Under the pieces are notes generated by a model that saw only the letters and a list, made by a program, of their open reading frames with translations, was not told the DNA's origin and did no database searches. Positions 1 to 6,629 of a stretch of DNA of 10,413 nucleotides are shown in pieces. The DNA lies in contig CAZNLL010000133.1 in NCBI GenBank assembly GCA_964573885.1, positions 1 through 10,413 on the forward strand, given 5' to 3'. Position numbers and translations under genes: made by a program. This stretch comes from CAZNLL01 sp964573885. GTDB lineage: Bacteria; Desulfobacterota; DSM-4660; Desulfatiglandales; Desulfatiglandaceae. Every line of letters starts with the position of its first letter. The stretch's first letter is position 1.

Positions 1-2
1 TT

Positions 3-716
3 ATAGATCACCATACGGCCCTCACCCTGCACGGGGTCACCACGGAAGCAGAGGTGGTTCCCGAGACCACCTATTTCTACGACCTCGCCCTTGGGGAATT
101 AGGACCTGGGAATCTCTATTTATTGCCTTTTGTGGAGGGCATCAGGACCCACGTTTATGCGGACATCAAGGCCCACAACGGGGAGGCTGGTTACCTGGAG
201 GGGCCAGGCATGTGGGTGGATGTCCTTCAGCACAAGACCGGAATAGAGACAAGATATGCCCTTCACAGGGCACTGGAAACGGCGGTGGATTCCCTCCTGG
301 TCCATGAGGCAGGTCTCCAGATATCTGACCTGGCCTTCTCTTTATCTCAAGCATTGTTTCTGGAACAGGTGATGATAACGTCCTTCCATGACCTGGGCCT
401 GGAGATCAACTTTGACGTAAGGCTTGAACTGAGCCGCTATCTGGCGCTCATGAGGATGCTGGAGAGGCTTTGCTGGATGTATGCCCCCTATTTGATCGAG
501 GGAAAGGTGGATGAGCGATTCTTGGTTAGGGCCGCGGCCGAGAGGTTTTCCAATGAAGGGAGGGCCCTCTCCGAAGCAGGTCTTGACGTGTATCTTGAGA
601 CGTTGATAGTTTTACTTAAATGGCCTCGAGAAATCTATGACACCCTCAACACAGAAGGCATGAACTGGATACTTGATGCATTCCCTGAAACCATAGCCTT
701 TTGTAAGACTCGGTAG
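3..716 (+). CDS. Hypothetical protein, probably 5'-truncated by the window edge
   Basis: I do not recognise this protein. The reading frame is open from base 3 to the TAG at 714-716, so the true start probably lies upstream of the window. A GTG at 54 is the first usable in-frame start inside the window, but it has only a weak purine stretch before it; starting there gives 220 residues. The visible sequence is soluble-looking, acidic and mostly helical, rich in Leu, Glu and aromatic residues, with no signal peptide, membrane segment, Cys motif or nucleotide-binding motif. The C-terminal half has several amphipathic stretches with Arg/Leu/Glu spacing (for example around LELSRYLALMRMLERL). A strong hairpin followed by four T lies about 70 bases after the stop, so the transcript may end before tex. 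That it is a real gene is fairly sure; its function is unknown. Confidence 0.75.
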   Translation: MDHHTALTLHGVTTEAEVVPETTYFYDLALGELGPGNLYLLPFVEGIRTHVYADIKAHNGEAGYLEGPGMWVDVLQHKTGIETRYALHRALETAVDSLLVHEAGLQISDLAFSLSQALFLEQVMITSFHDLGLEINFDVRLELSRYLALMRMLERLCWMYAPYLIEGKVDERFLVRAAAERFSNEGRALSEAGLDVYLETLIVLLKWPREIYDTLNTEGMNWILDAFPETIAFCKTR

Positions 717-782
717 GGGACTGTGAAAAGTTCCCCGCACGCATGAGGCCATGGGAGGGGAATAGGATTGAACTAAAAGGCG

Positions 783-818
783 GCCAGGGTGCCCCCCTTG
801 GGGTACTCTGGCGTTTTC
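783..818 (+). terminator. Hairpin terminator between the first gene and tex
   Basis: Bases 783-795 pair fully with 800-812 over 13 base pairs, including two G-U wobbles, around a CCTT loop. The stem is followed by GTTTTC and preceded by an A-rich stretch (aaaagg at 775-780). This is a plausible intrinsic terminator for the upstream gene. The T-run is short, and the hairpin ends only 44 bases before the tex start, so it could instead act as a leader structure of tex. Confidence 0.6.
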
Positions 819-856
819 AATCAGGGAAGGCCGTCTAAGCGGCCCCGGGGAGGAGG

Positions 857-3022
857 ATGGAAGAAAGACATATTGCCAAAATTGCCGAAGAGCTTGGCGT
901 CTCGACCGCGCAGGTCAACGCCACGGCCGAGCTTCTTGAGGCGGATGCCACGGTCCCTTTCATTGCCAGGTACCGGAAGGAGGCCACCGGGTCTCTGGAT
1001 GAGGTGGCCATAACCGCCGTCCGCGACAGGCTGTCTCAACTCAAAGAGCTCGACAAACGCCGGGAGAGCATCCTCAAGTCCCTTGAAGAGCGGGAACTCC
1101 TGACAGATGAGTTGAGAGACAAGATCCTGGAGGCCGAGACCCTGGCCACCCTCGAGGACATCTACCTGCCCTTCAAGCCGAAGCGGCGAACCCGGGCCAT
1201 GATGGCCCGGGAAAGGGGCCTTGAACCCCTGGCCGAAATCATCCTGGCCCAGGAAGAAGGTACGGACCCGCTCCGGGAGGCGGCCGCCTTTGTGGATCCG
1301 GAAAAGGGTGTGGAGACACTAGAGGAAGCCCTTGCGGGGAGCCGGGATATTATGGCCGAGTGGATGAATGAGGACCGGGAAACCCGGGAAAAAATGAGGA
1401 TTCTTTACGCAGAAAAGGGCCTGTTTCGGACCAAGGTCATCCCGGGAAAAGAAACAGAGGGCGCCAAGTTCCGGGACTATTTCGATTGGGCGGAATCGTT
1501 GGCCATAGCGCCCTCTCACCGGGTCCTGGCCATGCGCCGGGGAGAAAGAGAGCTGTTTCTGGATTTGAGGGTGGAGCCCCCTGAAGAAGACGCCTTGAGC
1601 CTGCTCGAGGGCCTCTTTATTAAAGGGGATGGCCCTGCCTCTCAAGAGGTCAAAAAGGCCCTGGAGGACGGGTACAAAAGGCTCCTTTCCCACGCCATGG
1701 AAACCGAAGTGCGGATGGAAACCAAGCAAAGGGCGGATGAAGGGGCCATCAAGGTGTTCGCCGAAAACCTTCGGGAACTACTCCTTGCTCCTCCCCTGGG
1801 GGAAAAGAATATCATGGCCATTGACCCGGGAATCCGCACGGGCTGTAAGATCGCCTGCCTGGATCGACAGGGTCAATTACGCCATACCGATACCATTTAT
1901 CCCCTCGTATCCGAAAAGCAGAAAGAGACGGCCGGTCTGAAAGTCAAAAAGCTCTTCCAGGACTATGCCGTGGAAGCCGTGGCCGTGGGGAACGGCACTG
2001 GAGGAAGAGAGACCGGGTCTTTTCTGAAAGCCCTGGAACTGCCACGGAAGGTTCCCGTGGTCATGGTCAATGAAAGCGGGGCTTCGGTCTATTCCGCGTC
2101 CGAGGTGGCCAGGGCGGAGTTCCCGGATCTGGACGTGTCTTTTCGAGGGGCCGTCTCCATAGGGAGACGATTGATGGACCCCCTGGCGGAGCTGGTGAAG
2201 ATTGATCCCAAATCCATCGGCGTCGGTCAATACCAGCACGATGTAAACCAGCAGACGCTGAAAAGGAGTCTGGATGACGTGGTCATGAGCTGTGTGAACG
2301 CCGTAGGCGTGGAGGTCAATACCGCCAGTGAAGAGCTCCTCACCTATGTCTCTGGACTGGGCCCGCAACTGGCGAAGAACATGATCGCCTATCGCAATGA
2401 ACAGGGCCCTCTTCCCGCCAGGGAGGCCCTGAAAAAGGTCCCTCGCCTTGGACCCAAGGCCTATGAGCAGGCCGCCGGCTTTTTACGGATCAGGGAGGGC
2501 GAAAATCCCCTGGATGGGAGTGCAGTCCATCCCGAGTCCTATTCCATTGTGAGGGCCATGGCCCGGGACCTGGGCTGCTCGGTAGAGGACCTTCTCTCCC
2601 ATGCCGGGCTTCGACAAAAGATCAACCCCGCTGACTACGTTACTGATAAGGTGGGGATGCCCACGCTCACAGATATCCTGCAAGAGCTTGCCAAGCCGGG
2701 CCGTGACCCCCGGGAGAAGTTCGAGGGTTTTGAGTTCAAAGAAGGGATTGAACGGCTGGAAGACCTTGAGCCGGGCATGAAATTGCCCGGCGTGGTGACC
2801 AATGTGACGGCCTTTGGGGCCTTTGTGGACATAGGGGTCCATCAGGACGGCCTGGTCCATGTGAGTCAGCTCAGGCGGGGTTTTGTCAAGGACCCCCACA
2901 GGGTGGTCAAGGTGAATCAGAGGGTGGAAGTGAGGGTCCTGGATGTGGATTTGGAAAGGCGCCGCATTTCCCTCTCCATGAACCTTCAACAACCCTTTAC
3001 CCGGGCCTTGAGAAAAAGATAA
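857..3022 (+). CDS. tex: Tex-family RNA-binding transcription accessory protein
   Basis: This is a full-length Tex/YhgF homologue (721 residues; the family is usually 700-780), a cytoplasmic nucleic-acid-binding protein linked to transcription and RNA metabolism. The N-terminal helical region contains the family signature TVPFIARYRKEATGSLDE near residues 33-50. A YqgF/RuvX-like RNase H fold starts at about 319 with IMAIDPGIRTG. Helix-hairpin-helix motifs follow at about 498-560, including VSGLGPQLAKNMI and VPRLGPKAYEQAAGFLRI. A C-terminal S1 domain spans about 641-713, with GVVTNVTAFGAFVDIG and DGLVHVSQL. An in-frame TAA at 836 leaves ATG 857 as the first possible start, and the N-terminus aligns well with remembered homologues. 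One oddity is that the purine-rich GGGGAGGAGG abuts the ATG, so Shine-Dalgarno spacing is only 0-3 bases. The gene seems to be transcribed separately from its upstream neighbour. Confidence 0.97.
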   Translation: MEERHIAKIAEELGVSTAQVNATAELLEADATVPFIARYRKEATGSLDEVAITAVRDRLSQLKELDKRRESILKSLEERELLTDELRDKILEAETLATLEDIYLPFKPKRRTRAMMARERGLEPLAEIILAQEEGTDPLREAAAFVDPEKGVETLEEALAGSRDIMAEWMNEDRETREKMRILYAEKGLFRTKVIPGKETEGAKFRDYFDWAESLAIAPSHRVLAMRRGERELFLDLRVEPPEEDALSLLEGLFIKGDGPASQEVKKALEDGYKRLLSHAMETEVRMETKQRADEGAIKVFAENLRELLLAPPLGEKNIMAIDPGIRTGCKIACLDRQGQLRHTDTIYPLVSEKQKETAGLKVKKLFQDYAVEAVAVGNGTGGRETGSFLKALELPRKVPVVMVNESGASVYSASEVARAEFPDLDVSFRGAVSIGRRLMDPLAELVKIDPKSIGVGQYQHDVNQQTLKRSLDDVVMSCVNAVGVEVNTASEELLTYVSGLGPQLAKNMIAYRNEQGPLPAREALKKVPRLGPKAYEQAAGFLRIREGENPLDGSAVHPESYSIVRAMARDLGCSVEDLLSHAGLRQKINPADYVTDKVGMPTLTDILQELAKPGRDPREKFEGFEFKEGIERLEDLEPGMKLPGVVTNVTAFGAFVDIGVHQDGLVHVSQLRRGFVKDPHRVVKVNQRVEVRVLDVDLERRRISLSMNLQQPFTRALRKR

Positions 3023-3098
3023 GAAAAATATGATCCTAAGAGGTTGGGTCAATAGATCCGGCGTCCTGCATTAGGACAGTTGGAAAGGAGAACGGGAC

Positions 3099-3431
3099 AT
3101 GAAACACATTCATTACAAAGAAGTGGAGGCCCAGGAGGTGGCCGAGGCCGGGGCCCATGGCGTAAGCATCCGGACCGTCATTGGTGAGGCGGACGGGGCT
3201 CCTCACTTCTTTATGCGGGTCATCACCTTTGACGCCCAGGCTTCAAGCCCGAAGCACAGCCACCCCTGGGAGCATGAGGCCTTTATCCTGAGGGGTACCG
3301 GGGTCGTTGAGGTGGGCGGAGAATCGTCGAATCTCAAGGCGGGAGATGTGGTCTATATTCCTCCGAATGTGGAGCATTGCTTTCAGACGAGCCAACCCAT
3401 GGAGATGATTTGAGTCATCCCAAGGGTCTAG
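3099..3431 (+). CDS. Small cupin protein, candidate selenoprotein (TGA at codon 105)
   Basis: This is a single-domain cupin, a cytoplasmic beta-barrel metal-binding protein. Motif 1 is HSHPWEHEAFILRG, giving likely ligands His53, His55 and Glu60. Motif 2 is GDVVYIPPNVEH, giving His93. The start has AAGGAG eight bases upstream. The frame reaches TGA at 3411-3413 directly after PMEMI. Cupins of this type, as I remember them, continue here with a final strand resembling FLCLIP. Reading the TGA as an amino acid gives residue 105 followed by VIPRV and a TAG at 3429-3431, restoring that strand with selenocysteine in place of Cys. A long hairpin begins at the next base (see the 3414-3463 entry). If the TGA is a plain stop, the protein is 104 residues (3099-3413) and loses the end of its last strand. 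The cupin assignment is secure. The recoding is an inference and depends on the genome carrying selA, selB, selC and selD. The substrate is unknown. Confidence 0.85.
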
Positions 3432-3463
3432 ATTGCATCTGGACGATGCAAAAGGGATATGAC
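3414..3463 (+). promoter_or_regulatory. Candidate bacterial SECIS hairpin following the cupin TGA
   Basis: The lower stem starts at the first base after the TGA: GTCATCCC (3414-3421) pairs with GGGATATGAC (3454-3463), leaving a two-base bulge at 3458-3459. After an asymmetric internal loop (11 bases on the 5' side, 2 on the 3' side), a perfect seven-pair upper stem TTGCATC/GATGCAA (3433-3439 and 3445-3451) closes the five-base loop TGGAC. The loop begins 26 bases after the TGA and has G at its second and third positions. Both features fit the general description of bacterial SECIS elements, which lie immediately 3' of the UGA with a G early in the apical loop. Neither strand has a T-run after the stem, so an intrinsic terminator is a poorer explanation. 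The large internal loop is atypical. Confidence 0.55.
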
Positions 3464-3492
3464 ACCCAACCACCAGTTCTGCCCGGAACAAC

Positions 3493-4014
3493 TCATTTGG
3501 GGGTGGTGTTCCGGAGACGGCGGGCTTCGATCCCGGCTATTTCCCGCATGAGTACATAGCCCAGCCGGGGCCGCTCCTCCATAAGGGCGGTCAGTGCCGC
3601 ATAATTCAATTCGATGAGGTCGGTCTCTTGGGTAAGAACCACGTCGGCGCTGGCTGGACATGAGTCAAGGAACTCGATTTCGCCCACAAGGGTCTGGGCG
3701 GAATGGGTGAGGAGGTGTTCACCGTTCACCCAAATCTCGGCCCCTCCTTCAAGGATGATGAACATCCTGTCCCGGGCCTTTCCCTGCTCGATAATGCGCT
3801 CTCCCGCCTTGGCGTGCCGCAGTGTGGCAGCGGCCTTAAGAGCGTCTCTCTCCTGATCGGTGAGCCCTGCGAACAACTCGACCCGGGCCAGGGCCTTGGA
3901 AAGGGCCTTGGCTCCGGCCCCGGCCTTGTCTGATCCAAAGGAAAGGTACAGGAAAGATCCTGACAACACGACCGCGACCATCCAAACCAACCGGCCTGAA
4001 GCTCCCTTAAACAT
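3493..4014 (-). CDS. Membrane-anchored cyclic-nucleotide-binding-fold protein
   Basis: This is a 173-residue protein. An N-terminal hydrophobic segment (about residues 9-27, LVWMVAVVLSGSFLYLSFG) is followed by a short Ala/Lys linker and a cNMP-binding (CRP-type) beta-roll at about 47-150. Recognisable elements are FAGLTDQER, AGERIIEQGKARDRMFIILEGGAEIW and GEIEFLDSCPASADV. No DNA-binding helix-turn-helix follows, so it is not a CRP-type regulator. The phosphate-binding cassette has Ala-Ser-Ala after the Pro where an Arg is usual, so canonical cAMP/cGMP binding is doubtful. The hydrophobic segment could be a signal anchor or an uncleaved signal peptide. Charges on either side do not settle the topology, and I see no lipobox Cys. 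ATG 4014 is chosen because GGAG lies eight bases upstream. A GTG at 4152 overlapping the hydrolase stop would add 46 unconvincing residues. It is probably co-transcribed with the hydrolase upstream. Confidence 0.85.
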   Translation of the reverse strand: MFKGASGRLVWMVAVVLSGSFLYLSFGSDKAGAGAKALSKALARVELFAGLTDQERDALKAAATLRHAKAGERIIEQGKARDRMFIILEGGAEIWVNGEHLLTHSAQTLVGEIEFLDSCPASADVVLTQETDLIELNYAALTALMEERPRLGYVLMREIAGIEARRLRNTTPK

Positions 4015-4117
4015 GGGTTCATCTCCTTTTAGAAAAATAGGTGGGAAATTCCCTCCTGCCCACAATGAAAAGGCCCTATGGTGATAAAGCCTGCCATATA
4101 ATGATTCTCCCAAAGGG

Positions 4118-4140
4118 GTCGGCCTAAAGACGAGGCCGGC
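4118..4140 (-). other. Hairpin just downstream of the hydrolase gene
   Basis: Bases 4118-4125 (GTCGGCCT) pair with 4133-4140 (AGGCCGGC) around a seven-base loop, with one G-U pair. On the minus strand this lies 8 bases after the hydrolase stop and is followed only by CCCCTTTGGG, without a proper T-run. It may attenuate or protect the transcript between the hydrolase and cNMP genes. It is a weak terminator candidate. Confidence 0.35.
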
Positions 4141-4148
4141 TGGTATGT

Positions 4149-5009
4149 TCACGTCCGGGCGGCGAGGTCGATAAGGGCCTGGTTAAAGGCCTCGGACGTC
4201 TCCCAAAAGGGCAGATGCCCGCTTTCTTCAAAGACCCGCAATTCACCCCGGGGTAATTCATCGGCCACGTATCGCCCACAGGCCGGGCCGAAGCAGAGGG
4301 GGCCCTCGCGACCGACCGCCACCAGGGCAGGCACGCTGACCGTGGGCAGCACCTCCCGGTAGTCGCGCATCAGGTAGTCCGAGTAAAGGGAGGCCGCGGC
4401 TTGGGCCGGGGTCTTGAGGGCTTCGGCCAGCATGAAGGCGTAGTCGGCCTCAGGTGCGGTGCCGGTACGAAACATGGCGTTTACAAAGGATGTCAGGTGG
4501 CCCCGCCGGTCCTCTTGTACGGCCCGCACCACCTGGCCCAGGCCGGCCAGGTCCCCGCCCGCAAGCCGGTGTGTGTTCCACGTTCCCGGGGCCAGGGGGG
4601 CCGGGGTCATCTCCACCAGGGCCAGGGCCTTGATGCGCTCGTCACCATAATGTCGCCAGTGATCCAGGACCAGGGGACCGGCCAGGGACCAGCCGGCGAG
4701 GATCACGTCATGGAGATCCAGGACCTCCATCACCGCCTGGAGGTCCCGGGCACACTGGGGCAGGGTCAGGCCGAAGAGCACCTTGGAGGAGTCGCCGTGG
4801 GCCCGAAGATCCGGCGCCACCACCATGAAGTGATGGGAAAGGCCCTGGATCTGCCTTTGCCAGAAGCGCCTGGACATGGACCAGCCGTGTACCAGCACAA
4901 GGGGCCGGCCCGAGCCCGCCGTTTCCACCATGATCAGGGCCCCATCATCCGCCTCCACCAAACCCAGCCTCCCCTGCTCGTCGCATCTCAGCTCCCTGAA
5001 ATAAGCCAT
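4149..5009 (-). CDS. Alpha/beta-hydrolase fold protein
   Basis: This is a 286-residue alpha/beta hydrolase, presumably cytoplasmic since no signal peptide is visible. Visible family elements are the oxyanion-hole region LVLVHGWSMSRRFW (His41-Gly42), the strand APDLRAHGDSS at 66-75, the nucleophile elbow GWSLAG (Ser108) and the catalytic-His region ESGHLPFWE (His265). The acid after strand 6 is unusual: the typical Gly-x-x-Asp reads Gly-Arg-Glu-Gly (233-236), so either Glu235 serves as the acid or another residue does. Esterase, lactonase, haloperoxidase-like or C-C hydrolase activity cannot be told apart from the sequence. The start ATG has GGAGGGA a few bases upstream. It is the first gene of a likely two-gene minus-strand unit with the cNMP-binding protein, and it is GC-rich like tex. 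Confidence 0.92.
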   Translation of the reverse strand: MAYFRELRCDEQGRLGLVEADDGALIMVETAGSGRPLVLVHGWSMSRRFWQRQIQGLSHHFMVVAPDLRAHGDSSKVLFGLTLPQCARDLQAVMEVLDLHDVILAGWSLAGPLVLDHWRHYGDERIKALALVEMTPAPLAPGTWNTHRLAGGDLAGLGQVVRAVQEDRRGHLTSFVNAMFRTGTAPEADYAFMLAEALKTPAQAAASLYSDYLMRDYREVLPTVSVPALVAVGREGPLCFGPACGRYVADELPRGELRVFEESGHLPFWETSEAFNQALIDLAART

Positions 5010-5169
5010 GTCTTCCCTCCGGTCTCTGCTGGATCCACGCTCTCTGGCTTGACCATGAAACCAGCAATTATGAACCCAGGAATTGTACCGGATTATCCCT
5101 TCAAGTTAAAGCCACATTTTCCTCCTGAAGGGTGATGCCACGGCTTTACCCTTTCTCTCTCGTTTGTCC

Positions 5170-5200
5170 GAGTGTCATCAGATTTTTCGATTTGACACTC
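5170..5200. promoter_or_regulatory. Inverted repeat overlapping a -35 box (probable operator)
   Basis: GAGTGTCA at 5170-5177 is repeated as its exact reverse complement TGACACTC at 5193-5200, separated by 15 bases. The right arm overlaps the TTGACA -35 box at 5192-5197. This is how autoregulated toxin-antitoxin or restriction-type promoters are often arranged. It now precedes only a decayed PIN gene. Confidence 0.55.
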
Positions 5201-5218
5201 ATATTTTTGCGATAATAT
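5192..5218 (+). promoter_or_regulatory. Sigma70-type promoter upstream of the PIN remnant
   Basis: A perfect TTGACA lies at 5192-5197. A TAATAT at 5213-5218 (15-base spacer) or the overlapping GATAAT at 5211-5216 could be the -10 box. Transcription would start near 5223-5227, practically at the ATG at 5225, leaving little or no leader. The spacer is shorter than the optimum of 17. Confidence 0.45.
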
Positions 5219-5501
5219 GAGCGCATGCAATCGGATCATTATATTCAAAGGGCTTTGGTCGGTTGAACCACCGACCTTGGGAATTCAAGTGGTTGGTCGA
5301 AAGGGCGTGCTCAATGGATATGTCGATCGTGCCGTTGAAGGGTATCCTTTAAGAGGATTCGACGCCATCCATCTTGCATCCGCCATGGTGATCCATGAAA
5401 GGTTTCCTGAAGATTTCATGTTTGCCTGTTTCGACGACAGGCTCCTCCGTGCCGCCAATGAGGAAGGATTCAAAACGTTTCCGCCAAGCACTGCCCTTTG
5501 A
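5217..5501 (+). pseudogene. Remnant of a PIN-domain (VapC-like) toxin, N-terminal half missing
   Basis: The last roughly 60 residues match the C-terminal half of a VapC-type PIN ribonuclease: GYVDRAVEGYPLRGFDAIHLASAMVIHERF, then FACFDDRLLRAANEEGFK. The acidic residues in GFDAIHLASA and CFDDRLL are kept. The N-terminal LDTN-like Asp and the following Glu of a PIN active site are absent, and no antitoxin precedes it. The first 30 codons of this frame do not look like PIN. In another frame, ATG 5225 gives MQSDHYIQRALVG and then TGA, which may be the start of a different gene. The likely story is a deletion that joined the promoter and start of one gene to the tail of a PIN gene. The product is expected to be inactive. 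No clear Shine-Dalgarno sequence precedes ATG 5217. Confidence 0.65.
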
Positions 5502-5597
5502 TCTATCGCCTTTGATCCCGGCTTCCTGCCGGCTCCAGACCGGATTCCCCAAACAAACCAAACAGCCAAACACACCAATGAGCTATAAATAGAGCAA

Positions 5598-5726
5598 ATG
5601 GGAACTCTGGAGGAAATTCTGGAAGAAGCCGGGTATGAACTGGCAGATGCGCATCATTCCCCCTTTGTGATCATGTTTGACAAGCGCCATCTGATGCTAT
5701 ATATTGATGTCAATATGTATGCATAA
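5598..5726 (+). CDS. Small hypothetical ORF, 42 residues
   Basis: A short frame from ATG 5598 to TAA 5724-5726 encodes MGTLEEILEEAGYELADAHH and then a mixed hydrophobic tail ending in VNMYA. It begins with an acidic amphipathic helix and contains His-His. No good Shine-Dalgarno sequence precedes the ATG, and an in-frame TAA at 5586 excludes an earlier start. It ends 25 bases before the RHH antitoxin, so it could be a co-transcribed leader peptide, a small protein or a gene remnant. I do not recognise it. Confidence 0.3.
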   Translation: MGTLEEILEEAGYELADAHHSPFVIMFDKRHLMLYIDVNMYA

Positions 5727-5751
5727 AAGGACATTATCATGGAGGGTTGCC

Positions 5752-6012
5752 ATGAAAGCTGTCACCATCAGGGGCGTTGAGCCAGAGGTCGCCGACAAAC
5801 TCAAATCAACGGCCGCCAAACAAGGAAAAAGCATCAATCAGCTGGCACTTGAAATGCTCAAGGAAGGCCTTGGCCTCAAGAAAGAAAAAAGGTTCTCGCG
5901 TGAATACGATGACCTGGACCACTTGTTCGGCAGGTGGAGTGATAACGAATTCAAAGAGATTCATAAGAAGATAAATCAAGAGCGACACATTGATAAAGAG
6001 CTCTGGAGATGA
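5752..6012 (+). CDS. Ribbon-helix-helix antitoxin of a VapBC/FitAB-type module
   Basis: This is an 86-residue protein with an N-terminal Arc-like ribbon-helix-helix DNA-binding domain: strand MKAVTIRGV, helix EPEVADKLKSTAAKQG, turn KSIN and helix QLALEMLKEGL (to about residue 40). A charged C-terminal tail (KKEKRFSREYDDLDHLFGRW, then an acidic/basic helix) would wrap the toxin. ATG 5752 is chosen because GGAGGG lies five bases upstream; an ATG at 5704 would overlap the small ORF and add residues unlike an RHH strand. The stop overlaps the PIN toxin start in ATGA, implying translational coupling. By analogy with the family, it neutralises the toxin and represses its own promoter. No convincing promoter was seen immediately upstream. 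Confidence 0.9.
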   Translation: MKAVTIRGVEPEVADKLKSTAAKQGKSINQLALEMLKEGLGLKKEKRFSREYDDLDHLFGRWSDNEFKEIHKKINQERHIDKELWR

Positions 6013-6401
6013 AAAAGGTATTGATCGACACCAACATATATTCATTTGCCATGAAGGGGGATGTTGATGTGGTGAATGCCTTGAGAAAAATCGATGTGAT
6101 CGGCTTTTCAGCGATCAGCATTGGTGAACTATTTTCGGGGTTCAAAGGCGGGAGCCGCGAATCAAAGAACAGGGAAGAGCTTAATCTCTTTTTGGATTCT
6201 CCGAGAGTCATTGTTCACGCCGTTGATGAGGGTACGGCTGATTTCTACGCTTCCATACTGGATAATTTGAGGATTGCAGGAACGCCAATACCTACAAATG
6301 ATATCTGGATTGCAGCTATCGCGTTCCAGTATGGATATCAGCTTTTTTCAAAGGATAACCATTTCAGCCTGATGCCGGGGTTGGTGCAATTCCGCCGGTG
6401 A
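6009..6401 (+). CDS. vapC: PIN-domain toxin ribonuclease (VapC/FitB-like)
   Basis: This is a 130-residue PIN-domain protein of normal VapC length. The four acidic metal-binding residues of the family are visible: Asp7 in LIDTNIYSF, Glu40 in SIGELFSGF, Asp98 in PTNDIWIAA and Asp116 in FSKDNHFSLMPGL. VapC toxins are Mg2+-dependent RNases that cut tRNA or rRNA and stop growth when the antitoxin is lost. All key residues are present, so it is probably active. It overlaps the RHH antitoxin by four bases. The pairing of a ribbon-helix-helix antitoxin with PIN is typical of FitAB and many VapBC modules. The cellular RNA target cannot be read from the sequence. Confidence 0.93.
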   Translation: MKKVLIDTNIYSFAMKGDVDVVNALRKIDVIGFSAISIGELFSGFKGGSRESKNREELNLFLDSPRVIVHAVDEGTADFYASILDNLRIAGTPIPTNDIWIAAIAFQYGYQLFSKDNHFSLMPGLVQFRR

Positions 6402-6600
6402 TGGATTCTTTTGACAGTGCAATATACGATGTGCTCCGCATACCCCGAATTAACAATAACCAATAACCGATAACGATTTACCAGCGTAGCGGTAATCTTG
6501 AATCTGGAATTCGCACTGTTGAATCTTGAATCTGCGCTAAAAGCCTGCACATATAATCGTACGTATAATTTGTAAAGAAAGTGCCCCAGATCATTGATCG
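6402..6600. repeat. Spacer with short tandem and direct repeats
   Basis: This non-coding stretch between two toxin-antitoxin pairs holds a 7-base tandem AATAACC at 6455-6461 and 6462-6468, with a third degenerate copy to 6475. It also holds a 13-base direct repeat AATCTTGAATCTG at 6494-6506 and 6522-6534. The copies are too short and too few for a CRISPR array. Similar degenerate GAAT-rich text occurs in the next spacer (about 7398-7462). Confidence 0.6.
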
Positions 6601-6629
6601 TTGACAGCAGGAAGTCCACGAGGTATACT
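6601..6629 (+). promoter_or_regulatory. Strong sigma70-type promoter of the AbrB/PIN module
   Basis: TTGACA at 6601-6606 and TATACT at 6624-6629 are separated by exactly 17 bases. The -10 box lies inside one of the GGTATAC repeats, so repressor binding there would block the polymerase. Confidence 0.75.

Noticed and set aside
1319..3052. Long antisense and alternate-frame ORFs over tex
   Set aside because: The tex frame matches its family along its whole length. The others have Pro/His/Arg-rich composition typical of shadows in GC-rich DNA.
3414..3463. The hairpin after the cupin as a bidirectional terminator between convergent genes
   Set aside because: Neither strand shows a T-run after the stem, and the hairpin starts exactly after the TGA. 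It remains the main alternative to a SECIS element.
3692..3933. Plus-strand ORFs opposite the cNMP-binding gene
   Set aside because: They have no ribosome sites or family signatures and are mirror images of a well-supported minus-strand domain.
4015..4152. GTG 4152 start for the cNMP protein, overlapping the hydrolase stop
   Set aside because: The extra 46 residues look unlike protein and cover a hairpin. ATG 4014 has a well-spaced GGAG and begins a sensible membrane anchor.
4401..5135. A 244-codon plus-strand ORF opposite the hydrolase
   Set aside because: It has shadow composition with many Gly, His and Gln residues and no family resemblance, and the minus-strand hydrolase motifs are clear.
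5704..5751. Earlier ATG 5704 for the RHH antitoxin
   Set aside because: It lacks a ribosome site and overlaps another frame, and the RHH strand begins properly at Met 5752, which has GGAGGG upstream.
6494..6534. Direct repeats as a CRISPR fragment
   Set aside because: Only two 13-base copies with a 15-base gap, too short and irregular, and no cas genes nearby.
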